This document shows, piece by piece, positions 1 to 9,260 of a stretch of DNA of 33,163 bases; position 1 is the first letter of the stretch, and each line of letters opens with the position of its first letter. Source of the stretch: Candidatus Zixiibacteriota bacterium (GTDB taxonomy: Bacteria > Zixibacteria > MSB-5A5 > UBA10806). The notes under the pieces are model-generated. The model worked only from the letters and a program-made list of their open reading frames with translations, was not told the DNA's origin and made no database searches. The stretch spans positions 1,539,954 to 1,573,116 of the forward strand of contig CP070813.1 in assembly GCA_020344055.1 (NCBI GenBank). Direction: 5' to 3'. The translations under genes and the position numbers were made by a program.

Positions 1-1747
1 GGCTTTTTGCGCGATCTATCTATGGAGAATGAACTTAATGACCTACCCCGGTTTCCCTCTGGACGATTCCTGGATTCACCAGGTGTTCGCGCGCAACATA
101 GCCGGCGGTCACGGCTTTTCCTTCAATCCCGGAGTCCCCATAGCGGGGGCGACCGCTCCCCTCTGGACTCTTCTGCTTGTTCCCGCATGGCTATTGCTGG
201 GGCCGATAACCGGCGGTATCGCATCAGGCATGTTCGCCCAATGGCTGGCGCTTTTAGCGATCTATAAACTGACTGAGCAACTGACTAACGATAGGAGCCT
301 GGCCTTTCTGGCGAGCGTCCTCTCGGCCCTCTGCTGGCCGGTCGTCTGGGGGGCATTATCGGGCATGGAGATCGGGCTCTATTCCGCCCTGTCGCTCTGG
401 GGGCTCTATTTCTATTTCAAATCGAGCTCGCTGGATGACCGCTATAGCTATCTATCCTATTTTCTATTTGCCTTAGCCTTCCTTGCCAGGCCGGAATGCG
501 GGATCTTACTCGCGGCAGCTTTTATCCACGATCTCTATACCTGGATTAAATCAGGGTATAAAAAAAATATCCATTGGCTGATTAAGCTGTTTATAATAGC
601 AGTAATTATATTGCCATATTTCTCTTTTAATTTTAAAACATCAGGCACTTTCTTTCCCAGAACCTTCAGTTATAAAGTACAGGATCAGGGTCTGCTGGCT
701 TCCATCTCTGAAGTAAATCCCAAAGGTATCATAAAGGCATTGACAATTTTGCCCCTGCATTATTCCAGGCTTATTTTATATAGCCTGATAAAGCTTAATC
801 CGGTTCTTTTATGCGCCGTTCTTGCGGGGATTGTCTGGGTTATGAAGCGGGCGTCGGGGGACTTTTCAAAACGACTATTCCTGATTCTGATAGTTGTCCT
901 TTATATACCGATCCTGGGGTCCGTCGCTCCCGCCGCCTCGCCCGACTATCAGAATTACAGGTACATTACAAATCTGCTTCCCCTTTTTGTAACTTTATCT
1001 GTAGTCGGGATCCTATGTTTTCAAGAAAAGAAGCTCGGCAGGATATTCTTGTACTCCGGCGCTATCCTGATTTCATCAATGCTACTGATTAAGATAATAT
1101 TCGCGTTATTCGGGGATTATATAATCGCGTTAACAATTCAGGATCCCGCGAACATTAATGATGAATATCTAAAAACCGTGGATAAGTTCATAACGCGAAT
1201 GCTGTTCGATTTTGCCGTTATATTATTATTGTATTTAATGGCGGGATTTATTTTGACGACAGGTTTCTGGCATCGTTTGATAAATAACCGTCTTTTTCGA
1301 TCAATGGTAATTGCCCTGTTAATTCTATTCAGCGCCGGATCATGCCTGTATCACAGCGCCGTCTACGCCACCAACGTAAAAAACGTCAATGAGCGTAACG
1401 TGGATGCGGCGATATTCCTGAGAACTCTCGCAAATGAAAGCGATATCGTTGCGGTAAATGACGCGGGCGCCGCCGGGTATTTTTCCAGCATGGAAATTAC
1501 CGATCTTAAGGGGATAATTTCGACTGACATAACGATTGAAATGGTCAATGACGATTCCGTGGCGTTCGAATATTTAAGCAGGAGTAAACGTGTCGACTAC
1601 CTGGCTATCGCCCCCGATTGGTTCGATTATATTCCTTCGCGAACGGACGTTTTTAAAGAGATCGCGTCGTTTATAACGGAAAAAAATCTGATCGTATACG
1701 GAGATACAACCAGAATTTATAGGGCCGACTGGACTGAAATTGAATAA
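1..1747 (+). CDS. GT-C-type membrane glycosyltransferase, paralogue 1 (5' end outside window)
   Basis: Polytopic membrane protein of the GT-C glycosyltransferase type, whose members use polyprenyl-phosphate sugars on the outer face of the inner membrane. The frame is open from base 2 and reads AFCAIYLWRMNLMTYPG, matching residues ~15-31 of the next paralogue, so the real start is left of the window and the ATGs at 29 and 38 are internal. The first outer loop has the acidic pair FPLDDSW typical of GT-C catalytic loops, followed by AGATAPLW, SGME and RPEC. Many hydrophobic segments follow, then a soluble C-terminal part with VAVNDAGAAGYFS. The first ~155 residues are almost identical to paralogue 2, but the part after base ~515 is clearly diverged and more AT-rich. 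Donor and acceptor are unknown. The family call is firm; the enzymatic role is inferred. Confidence 0.85.
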   Translation, partial: AFCAIYLWRMNLMTYPGFPLDDSWIHQVFARNIAGGHGFSFNPGVPIAGATAPLWTLLLVPAWLLLGPITGGIASGMFAQWLALLAIYKLTEQLTNDRSLAFLASVLSALCWPVVWGALSGMEIGLYSALSLWGLYFYFKSSSLDDRYSYLSYFLFALAFLARPECGILLAAAFIHDLYTWIKSGYKKNIHWLIKLFIIAVIILPYFSFNFKTSGTFFPRTFSYKVQDQGLLASISEVNPKGIIKALTILPLHYSRLILYSLIKLNPVLLCAVLAGIVWVMKRASGDFSKRLFLILIVVLYIPILGSVAPAASPDYQNYRYITNLLPLFVTLSVVGILCFQEKKLGRIFLYSGAILISSMLLIKIIFALFGDYIIALTIQDPANINDEYLKTVDKFITRMLFDFAVILLLYLMAGFILTTGFWHRLINNRLFRSMVIALLILFSAGSCLYHSAVYATNVKNVNERNVDAAIFLRTLANESDIVAVNDAGAAGYFSSMEITDLKGIISTDITIEMVNDDSVAFEYLSRSKRVDYLAIAPDWFDYIPSRTDVFKEIASFITEKNLIVYGDTTRIYRADWTEIE

Positions 1748-1801
1748 CAGGATGCGTGGTTATTTGCTTGATAACGTAAATAGAAATTCATTAATTTCGA
1801 C

Positions 1802-3598
1802 ATGCCGAAAAAGCATCTGATCGCCATAACCGCAGTCTATCTAGTTCTTTGCGTTTTTTACCTTTTCTGGATGACATGGCGTACCTATCCCGGCTTCCCT
1901 CTGGATGATTCCTGGATTCACCAGGTGTTCGCGCGCAATATTGCCGGCGGCCACGGATTCTCATTCAATCCCGGGATTCCCATAGCAGGGGCGACCGCTC
2001 CCCTCTGGACGCTTCTGCTGGTGCCCGCATGGCTGTTGCTGGGACCGATAACCGGCGGCATCGCATCGGGCATGATCGCTCAATGGCTGGCGCTTCTGGC
2101 GATCTATAAGCTGACCGAGCAGCTAACCAGAGATATAAGCCTGGCCTTCCTCGCGAGCATCCTTTCGGCCCTCTGCTGGCCGGCTATATGGGGGGCCTTA
2201 TCGGGGATGGAGATCGGGCTTTATTCCGCCCTTTCGCTCTGGGCGCTCTATTTCTATTTCAAATCGAGCACGCTGGATGACCGGTATAGCTATCTATCCT
2301 ATTTCCTCTTCACCCTGGCCTTCCTGGCCAGACCGGAATGCGGGATTATTATTGTGGCAGTTCTTATAAGAGACATGGTATCGGCTTTCAGATCTCACGA
2401 TAGGAGAATCCTGCCCTGGATTGTCAAAATTTCTATCCTGCTGGTATTAACCGTTCCCTATTTTATCTTCAATTATACGACCGCAGGCGGCCTGTTCCCT
2501 CGAACCTACTTCGTGAAAGTCCGGGGGAAAGACCTGATTTCCTCTTTGCTCGGCGGCGATATCAAGACCGCCTTCAAGGCCCTTTCTGTCTATCCCTTGA
2601 TGAACATCCAGGATTTTTACAGGAATATTATAAAAATAAATCCTTTAATCTTCCTGGCGGCTTTCGCGGGAATGGTAAAGATAATAAACTCGAGGTTTGT
2701 TGATAAATCGAAGAATATAATGCTGGTGGCGCTTTCGGTTATTTATATCCCGCTGATCGGAGTATTTTCTCCGAGATATATACCCACCTTTCAGAATTAT
2801 CGTTACGTAACCCATCTTATAATTCTAATGTCAATATTCGGAACGCTGGGTTTATTCTGGCGGATAAATCAGAACCTCGAAAGGTTCAAAAAACCGCTTT
2901 TCATTCTGGGGGCTATAGTCGCGGCAGGTGGATTATTTTCGGGATTGGCGTTTGCCATATTCGGCGGGGAGCTCGCTCCTCTGTTTTTACGGAATCCGGC
3001 GGGCCTCACCCGGGGCGGTTTGTCCGTTCTAAAATCCAATGTGTGGAATATATGCACCGGAATTTCGGTGACCGGCCTCCTGATATTATTAGGTTCAATT
3101 TTGATTAATGTAAAAACTGATAGGATGCTGTCATCCGGAAAAGCTGCCCTGATTATATTATCGGTATTTGCGGGTATAGTAATATCCGTCTACAGGGCGG
3201 ATCTTTACGCCGACAACGTGAGAAACATAAACGAATGTGATGTTGAAACCGGGATTCACCTGGCTTCAATATATGAGCCGGGGGATATTGTCGCTGTCAA
3301 CGATATCGGGGCCATAGGATATTTTTCCGGGATGGAGGTGCTCGACCTGAAGGGGCTGACCGAGACGGAAATTACGATCGAGATGCTGCGAAATGATTCT
3401 TTGCTGTTTGAATATATGAAATCCGAAAAACCGGTCGACTACCTGGCCATCGCGCCGGGATGGTACAATTATATCCTGAAAAGAACCGACGTCTTTAAAA
3501 AGATAAGGGTATTTTCGTCGGAGAACTGTACGGAGGTCGTAAGCGACACGACCCTGGTTTTCAAGGCGATCTGGCCGGATTCGGTCGGGGACAGATAA
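1802..3598 (+). CDS. GT-C-type membrane glycosyltransferase, paralogue 2
   Basis: Full-length member (598 aa) of the tandem family. TM1 spans ~7-25. The first outer loop carries the likely catalytic pair D35-D36 in FPLDDSW, with AGATAPLW at ~62-69, SGME at ~134-137 and RPEC at ~177-180. About ten further hydrophobic segments lead to a soluble tail with VAVNDIGAIGYFS near residue 496. The ATG at 1802 gives MPKKHL, matching MDKKHL, MSKKHL and MPRKHL in the neighbours; no clear Shine-Dalgarno precedes it. The gene looks mosaic: its first 180 residues match paralogue 1, while its middle (for example VKVRGKDLISSLL) matches paralogues 3-5. It lies 54 bases after paralogue 1 and is probably cotranscribed. 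Likely role: transfer of a lipid-linked sugar to an envelope glycan, lipid or protein; substrate unknown. Confidence 0.88.
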   Translation: MPKKHLIAITAVYLVLCVFYLFWMTWRTYPGFPLDDSWIHQVFARNIAGGHGFSFNPGIPIAGATAPLWTLLLVPAWLLLGPITGGIASGMIAQWLALLAIYKLTEQLTRDISLAFLASILSALCWPAIWGALSGMEIGLYSALSLWALYFYFKSSTLDDRYSYLSYFLFTLAFLARPECGIIIVAVLIRDMVSAFRSHDRRILPWIVKISILLVLTVPYFIFNYTTAGGLFPRTYFVKVRGKDLISSLLGGDIKTAFKALSVYPLMNIQDFYRNIIKINPLIFLAAFAGMVKIINSRFVDKSKNIMLVALSVIYIPLIGVFSPRYIPTFQNYRYVTHLIILMSIFGTLGLFWRINQNLERFKKPLFILGAIVAAGGLFSGLAFAIFGGELAPLFLRNPAGLTRGGLSVLKSNVWNICTGISVTGLLILLGSILINVKTDRMLSSGKAALIILSVFAGIVISVYRADLYADNVRNINECDVETGIHLASIYEPGDIVAVNDIGAIGYFSGMEVLDLKGLTETEITIEMLRNDSLLFEYMKSEKPVDYLAIAPGWYNYILKRTDVFKKIRVFSSENCTEVVSDTTLVFKAIWPDSVGDR

Positions 3599-3682
3599 GA
3601 ATTACATTATCAGTTTTCAAGGTATGAAAGAAATCCCGCCTAAAATTCTTGTATCGCCGGGCGGGAAATTATAGATTCGGGC

Positions 3683-5482
3683 ATGGATAAGAAGCATCTT
3701 GTTACAATAACCATAATTTATATCGCTCTCTGCGCCTACTATTATATCCGAATGGTCTCCATGACCCACCCCGGTTTCCCTCTCGACGATTCCTGGATAC
3801 ATCAGGTTTTCGCAAAGAATATCGCCGGCGGGCACGGCTTCTCTTTCAATCCCGGCAGGTCCATAGCCGCCGACACGGCGCCCTTATGGGCGATCCTGCT
3901 GGTTCCGGCCTGGATGATCTTCGGCCCGGTAACCGGCGGGCTGATCATGGGAGTGATTCTTCAGGGACTTGCGCTTCTGGCAGTTTACAAACTCACCCGG
4001 CAGATAACCGAAGACAGCAACCTTGCTTTCCTGGCGACTCTTTTTTCCCTGCTTTTCTGGCCGGTCATATGGTGCTCGATGTCGGGAATGGAAACCGGCC
4101 TGTACTCGGCTCTTTCTCTGTGGGGGATGTATCTATTTTTCAAATCCAAAAAACCCGGCGATATTCATAGGTACGGGGCCTACCTGTTATTTACGCTTTC
4201 ATTCATGTCGCGCCCGGAATGCGTCCTGTTCATAGCCGCAGCCGTAATTCATGACCTTGTAATAGCTATAAAATCAAAAGATAAGACGGTAATACCATGG
4301 GCCATTAAGGTCCTGATTATCCTCGCCTTTACCGCTCCCTATCTGGCCTTCAACTACTCTACGGTCGGTATCTTTTTCCCCAATACCTTTTCGGTAAAAG
4401 TCATGGGGAGAGACCTGATATCGGCCTTAATGAGGAACGATCTTAAAGGCGTTCTGCATGCGCTTGCCATCTATCCATATTTCTATCTGCAGCATTTTTA
4501 CAGAAGCGCCGCTATGGTAAATCCCGTTATAGTCCTGGCTTTAGTTCCGGGAATAGTCAAATTTACAGGTTTTCATGGCGAGGATAGATCGAAACGGGTC
4601 ATGTTCGTCCTGCTTTTTCTTGTTTACGTTCCGCTGATGGGAATTTTCGCTCCCGTAGCATCGGCCACCTGGCAGAATTTCAGATATGTAACAAACCTGC
4701 TTCCCATGATGATTATAATAGGTATTGCGGGACTCTTCTGGAAAACGAAAGCCGAATACAGGGATCATAAAAGGATTCTATTTATAATGGGCCTGATACT
4801 TGCTGCCGGCGGTATTTTCCTGACTTTTTTCTTCGGGTTTTTCAATAAGGCCATAATCCCTTTTCTGGTTCAAAATCCGTCATTCCTATCAACAGAGGAT
4901 TACCAATATCTAACCGGGGTAATCCAAAGGGTCGGCCTGGGGACGCTTTTATTGGCGGCGATGGTTTTTATCGGATACGGCTATTCTTTCGGCAGTTTCA
5001 GAAAATTCATCGGCTCCCCTCCGGCAAAAAAACTGATTATAGCCGCAACATTATCGGGCTGCCTAATTCTTACCATTATCAAGGCTCAATATTACGCCAA
5101 CAACGTGCGGAACGTCAATGAGTGCGATGTTGCCGCTGGAAAATTCCTGGCCAGGATCGGCAAACCGGGGGATGTTGTGGCGGTCAATGATGTCGGGGCG
5201 ATCGGCTACTACTCCGAAATGGAGATTTTCGATCTATGGGGCCTGATTTCAAGAGAGATAACTGTTGAGATGCTTACCAACGATTTTTTGACGTTTGAAT
5301 ATATGCTCAAAAACAAGCAGGTCCACTACATGGCGATAGCGCCCGGCTGGTTTACGTATCTGCCCGGAAGAACCGATATTTTTCAACCTATAGCCGAATT
5401 GAAAACCGAAAACAACACCATCCTGGCCCAGGATAAGACTGTAGTCTACAGGGCCACCTGGCCGGGCGAGACCGATGAGTAA
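3683..5482 (+). CDS. GT-C-type membrane glycosyltransferase, paralogue 3
   Basis: 599-residue polytopic membrane protein of the same GT-C family. It keeps FPLDDSW in the first outer loop, SGME, RPEC and the C-terminal VAVNDVGAIGYYS element. The segment after the DD loop differs from its relatives: it reads SIAADTAPLWA instead of PIAGATAPLWT, putting an extra acidic residue beside the active-site region, which could mean altered donor or acceptor specificity (inference). The start ATG at 3683 yields MDKKHL in register with the other copies. The 84-base gap upstream holds an imperfect hairpin with CCCGCC/GGCGGG arms. The middle region resembles paralogues 2, 4 and 5 (VMGRDLISALM, FYLQHFYR). Substrate unknown. 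Confidence 0.87.
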   Translation: MDKKHLVTITIIYIALCAYYYIRMVSMTHPGFPLDDSWIHQVFAKNIAGGHGFSFNPGRSIAADTAPLWAILLVPAWMIFGPVTGGLIMGVILQGLALLAVYKLTRQITEDSNLAFLATLFSLLFWPVIWCSMSGMETGLYSALSLWGMYLFFKSKKPGDIHRYGAYLLFTLSFMSRPECVLFIAAAVIHDLVIAIKSKDKTVIPWAIKVLIILAFTAPYLAFNYSTVGIFFPNTFSVKVMGRDLISALMRNDLKGVLHALAIYPYFYLQHFYRSAAMVNPVIVLALVPGIVKFTGFHGEDRSKRVMFVLLFLVYVPLMGIFAPVASATWQNFRYVTNLLPMMIIIGIAGLFWKTKAEYRDHKRILFIMGLILAAGGIFLTFFFGFFNKAIIPFLVQNPSFLSTEDYQYLTGVIQRVGLGTLLLAAMVFIGYGYSFGSFRKFIGSPPAKKLIIAATLSGCLILTIIKAQYYANNVRNVNECDVAAGKFLARIGKPGDVVAVNDVGAIGYYSEMEIFDLWGLISREITVEMLTNDFLTFEYMLKNKQVHYMAIAPGWFTYLPGRTDIFQPIAELKTENNTILAQDKTVVYRATWPGETDE

Positions 5483-5569
5483 CAGATACCCCCATGCCCG
5501 CGGGAGAGCATTGGAAAACAGCCCCCATAAACCCCTTGTCGGGCCGGACGATTATTCTTAGATTTGAAC

Positions 5570-7426
5570 ATGTCAAAGAAGCATCTGATTTCAATCAGCC
5601 TGATATATCTGGCTACCTGCGCATTCTATTACCTCCGGATGATATCCATGACCTATCCCGGTTTTCCTCTTGACGATTCCTGGATACATCAGGTTTTCGC
5701 CCGCAATCTGGTCAATGGATATGGCTTTTCATTCAATCCGGGTCAGCCGATCGCGGGGGCGACCGCTCCCCTGTGGACTTTGTTGCTGGCGCTCACCTGG
5801 CCCCTGATGGGGCCCATAGCCGGGGGAATGATACCCGGTCTGATACTCCAATGGCTGGCTTACCTGGCAATTTATAAGATCGCTCAAAAAATTACGGGCA
5901 ACAATAAGCTGGCTCTTTTAAACACAGTTGTCTCTATTCTCCTCTGGCCCACTATCTGGGGGGCACTTTCGGGAATGGAGACCGGGCTGTTTTCCGCTCT
6001 TTCCTTATGGGGTCTCTATTTTTATTTCAGGTCGGATCGCCTGTCGGATAAATATTCCTATATCGCTTATGCGCTGTTTACCCTGGCCTTCCTGGCGCGG
6101 CCGGAGTGCGCCCTTTTTATCGCCGCAGCCGGAATCCGCGATTTTTATCAATGGGTGAAATCGGATAAACGGGAGTTCCTTCCCTGGATTTACAGGTTTT
6201 TAATCGTCTTCCTTATAACGGCGCCTTATTTCATTTTCAATCTCCTCTCGACCGGCACTCCTCTACCGAGTACCTTCGCTGCAAAAATAAGGGGCCATGA
6301 TCTCATCAGCGCTATTTTGAACGGCGATATTAAGAGAATTTTGCACGCTATAACCGTCAATCCCTATTTCTATCTTCAACATTTCTACAGGAAAACTCTC
6401 TCCATAAACCCGATAATTGTGCTGGCGTCGATGGCAGGTGTATTCAAGCTGATTTCATCCAGTAACGGCCTGAAATCTAAAAATGTGATGCTCGGTATGC
6501 TGTTTCTCCTTTACGTTCCCTTGATGGGCGTATTCTCGCCTATTTTCTCGGCGGCATATCAACAATTCAGATACGCCACCAATCTCTTCCCGATCCTGGC
6601 GCTTCTGGGGATTCTGGGCTTTTTCTGGAATAGGGAAATCGATATGAAGCGGTATTTTAAAATAATAGTAATCGTCTCGGCAATCCTTATAGTGGCGGGC
6701 CTGGGATTGAAATATATTTTCAAATACTTTTCGGACCAGATAATCCCGTTAATCATAGAATCAGAGCCTCGTCTCGATATGGACAGGTGGGAACGGTTAT
6801 ACGGGGTTGTAACGAGAGTGGGATATGGGACTGCCCTGATGGGATTAATACTTTTTACAGGTTATATATTAAATACTAAATCAGTATCCGCTTTCGTCAA
6901 CAAACACTATCTGCGGCCGATATTGATAGCCCTGACCATCGTAACCGGAGCGTATGTCACCATAAGGAACGCCGACACCTACGCCAACAATGTAAGAAAC
7001 ATCAATGAAGCCGACGTTGACGCGGCCATTTTCCTGGGCGAAATCGCCGAGGAGGGGGATGTCGTGGCCGTAAACGATATCGGATCTTTCGGTTATTTCG
7101 CGAATATGGAGATATTCGATCTGTGGGGTCTGGTCAACAGGGAACTGGACTACAATATTCTGGAAAGCGACTCGTTGATATTTGAATATATGTACGATAA
7201 CAGGCGGGTTGACTACATGGCTGTTTTCCCGAGCTGGTTCGGTTATCTTTCGAGTAGAACCGACGTATTCAAACCGCTGAAAACATTCGCCTCCGAAAAC
7301 AACACCATCCTGGCGGAGGACAGCACGGTGGTTTACAGGGCGGTATGGCCGGACTCGCTTGCCCGATCCCCGGCTGTTCTTCCTGATGCGCCAATAGATA
7401 TCAAAGCGTCTGATTCGGATTTATGA
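5570..7426 (+). CDS. GT-C-type membrane glycosyltransferase, paralogue 4
   Basis: 618-residue GT-C-type membrane protein with FPLDDSW, AGATAPLW, SGME and RPEC in the N-terminal third and VAVNDIGSFGYFA in the soluble tail. I place the start at the ATG at 5570 (MSKKHL) rather than an in-frame TTG six bases earlier, because the four-residue motif lines up with M(P/D)KKHL in neighbours; there is no strong Shine-Dalgarno for either. Paralogue 5 is its closest relative along the whole length, including the DLWGLVNREL / DLWGLVNTEL stretch, so these two look like the most recent complete duplication. The C-terminus carries a ~20-residue hydrophilic extension not seen in the others. It ends 16 bases before paralogue 5, consistent with cotranscription. 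Confidence 0.87.
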   Translation: MSKKHLISISLIYLATCAFYYLRMISMTYPGFPLDDSWIHQVFARNLVNGYGFSFNPGQPIAGATAPLWTLLLALTWPLMGPIAGGMIPGLILQWLAYLAIYKIAQKITGNNKLALLNTVVSILLWPTIWGALSGMETGLFSALSLWGLYFYFRSDRLSDKYSYIAYALFTLAFLARPECALFIAAAGIRDFYQWVKSDKREFLPWIYRFLIVFLITAPYFIFNLLSTGTPLPSTFAAKIRGHDLISAILNGDIKRILHAITVNPYFYLQHFYRKTLSINPIIVLASMAGVFKLISSSNGLKSKNVMLGMLFLLYVPLMGVFSPIFSAAYQQFRYATNLFPILALLGILGFFWNREIDMKRYFKIIVIVSAILIVAGLGLKYIFKYFSDQIIPLIIESEPRLDMDRWERLYGVVTRVGYGTALMGLILFTGYILNTKSVSAFVNKHYLRPILIALTIVTGAYVTIRNADTYANNVRNINEADVDAAIFLGEIAEEGDVVAVNDIGSFGYFANMEIFDLWGLVNRELDYNILESDSLIFEYMYDNRRVDYMAVFPSWFGYLSSRTDVFKPLKTFASENNTILAEDSTVVYRAVWPDSLARSPAVLPDAPIDIKASDSDL

Positions 7427-7427
7427 A

Positions 7428-7434
7428 AAGGTGA
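7428..7434 (+). promoter_or_regulatory. Shine-Dalgarno that fixes the start of paralogue 5
   Basis: AAGGTGA ends eight bases before ATG 7443. The alternative GTG start at 7431 lies inside it, so ATG 7443 is preferred. The site overlaps the stop region of paralogue 4, compatible with translational coupling. Confidence 0.6.
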
Positions 7435-7442
7435 ATTCCTTT

Positions 7443-9260
7443 ATGCCCCGCAAGCATCTGCTTATAATCATATCGATTTATCTTCCCATCTGCCTGATAT
7501 ATTACTTCCGCACAACTCAAATCACCTACCCCGGTTTTCCCCTTGACGATTCCTGGATCCACCAGGTTTTCGCGCGCAATATAGCTACGGGTCATGGGTT
7601 CTCCTTCAATCCCGACCAGCCCGTGGCCGGAGCGACAGCCCCCTTATGGACTTTAGTGCTGGCTCTTGCCTGGATGATCGGGGGCCCTATCGCCGGAGGA
7701 ATTATAGCGGGTATTTTATTCCAGCTGCTGGCGTACGTGGCCATATATAAGATCGCGCATATCATTACTGAAAATCGAAAACTGGCGCTATTGACCGCTG
7801 TTCTCTCGGTATTATTCTGGCAGACCATCTGGGGAGCCATGTCCGGGATGGAGCCCGGGTTCTATTCCGCCCTTTCTCTCTGGGGCCTGTACTTTTATTT
7901 CAAGGCGGATCGGCTGTCACATAAATATTCCTATTTATCATACCTGCTTTTCACCCTGGCATTTCTGGCGCGGCCCGAATGCGCGCTGTTCATAGTCGCT
8001 TCGGCAACACGCGATTTCTATGAATGGATGAAATCCGGGAAGAGAGAATTCGTTCCGTGGATTTACAAACTCGCTATAGTTATTGCCCTAACGGTTCCGT
8101 ATTTTGTCTTCAATCTGCATACAGCCGGATCTTTGCTTCCCCTGACTTTCGCGGCCAAGGTTAAGGGAAAGGATATCGTCAGCTCGTTGATCGATGGTAA
8201 CTTCAAACGTATCGCATATGCGGTTGCTATCTACCCGCTTTTTTACCTTCAGCATCTATTCAGACACGCTCTTAGCATTAATCCCATAATCGTACTGGCT
8301 TCCCTGGGCGGGATTTTTAAACTTCTATTAACCGGCGGGCCATTGGGATCGAAGAAAATTATGTTCGGGCTGCTGTTTCTGATTTACGTACCGCTGATGG
8401 GCACATTTTCCCCTACCTTTTCCGCCTCCATGCAACATTTCAGATATATAACCAACCTTCTGCCGATCATGGCTTTTGCCGGAGTCATAGGGCTCTTCTG
8501 GGATGAAAAAGCGGATCTGGAAAGGTATTCCCGAAAATTTATTATGATAGCGATTTTACTGGTTATTATGGGCATAGGCTTGATATTTATTTCCAGGTAT
8601 TTTTCAGAATTAATCATCCCGATTGTAACTATGGAAAGACCCCATATCAAGGCGGATCAATGGGACCGGATTTATGAAATAGTTGTCAGAACCGGCCTGG
8701 GCTTTTCTCTTATAGGCGTTTTAGGCTTGATTGCCCGGGGCGTGAATTCGGACAGCTTTCATTCTTTCGCAGGAAAAAAGGCAATACGGGGCGCCCTGAT
8801 CGCGGCGTCAATAGCGCTGGGGGGCTTCATAACAATTAAGAACGCTGATACTTATGCCAATAATATCCGTAATATAAACGAATGCGACATCGAGGCCGCC
8901 CGGTTCCTGGGCGATCTTGCGCAAGAGGGCGACGTGGTGGCCGCCAATGATATCGGGTCGTTCGGATACTATTCGAATATGGAGGTTTTCGATCTTTGGG
9001 GTCTCGTAAACACCGAATTGTCCCGGGAGATGATAGGCAACGATTCGCTGATTTATGAATATATGAAGGTGCATAAAAGAGTAGATTACCTCGCTATCGC
9101 GCCGATCTGGATGGGCTATCTCTCAAGCAGGACAGACATATTCAAGCCCATGAGAAAAATCGTCTCCGAAAACAACACTATCCTGGCCGAGGACACGATT
9201 ATAATTTATAAGGCCGAGTGGCCGGATTCGATTATTTATAATTATCAAGAGCCCGAATAA
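7443..9260 (+). CDS. GT-C-type membrane glycosyltransferase, paralogue 5
   Basis: 605-residue GT-C-type membrane protein, last of the tandem set. It has FPLDDSW, AGATAPLW, SGMEPG (others have SGMEIG/SGMETG), RPEC and a tail element VAANDIGSFGYYS. The start is set at ATG 7443 (MPRKHL): AAGGTGA at 7428-7434 sits eight bases upstream as a good Shine-Dalgarno, and it covers the alternative GTG at 7431, which is therefore unlikely to initiate. The 3' end runs 29 bases into the convergent aminotransferase gene, and no terminator hairpin separates them. Function as for the other copies: probable lipid-linked sugar transferase acting outside the inner membrane, substrate unknown. Confidence 0.87.
   Translation: MPRKHLLIIISIYLPICLIYYFRTTQITYPGFPLDDSWIHQVFARNIATGHGFSFNPDQPVAGATAPLWTLVLALAWMIGGPIAGGIIAGILFQLLAYVAIYKIAHIITENRKLALLTAVLSVLFWQTIWGAMSGMEPGFYSALSLWGLYFYFKADRLSHKYSYLSYLLFTLAFLARPECALFIVASATRDFYEWMKSGKREFVPWIYKLAIVIALTVPYFVFNLHTAGSLLPLTFAAKVKGKDIVSSLIDGNFKRIAYAVAIYPLFYLQHLFRHALSINPIIVLASLGGIFKLLLTGGPLGSKKIMFGLLFLIYVPLMGTFSPTFSASMQHFRYITNLLPIMAFAGVIGLFWDEKADLERYSRKFIMIAILLVIMGIGLIFISRYFSELIIPIVTMERPHIKADQWDRIYEIVVRTGLGFSLIGVLGLIARGVNSDSFHSFAGKKAIRGALIAASIALGGFITIKNADTYANNIRNINECDIEAARFLGDLAQEGDVVAANDIGSFGYYSNMEVFDLWGLVNTELSREMIGNDSLIYEYMKVHKRVDYLAIAPIWMGYLSSRTDIFKPMRKIVSENNTILAEDTIIIYKAEWPDSIIYNYQEPE

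Noticed and set aside
1768..1796. Promoter upstream of glycosyltransferase paralogue 2
   Set aside because: TTGATA with 17-base spacing is present, but the -10 (TTAATT) is poor and the gene is better explained as part of a continuous transcript.
1..9260. Assembly artefact producing five near-identical copies
   Set aside because: Except for the 5' blocks of copies 1 and 2, the copies are strongly diverged, all frames are intact and the intergenic gaps differ.
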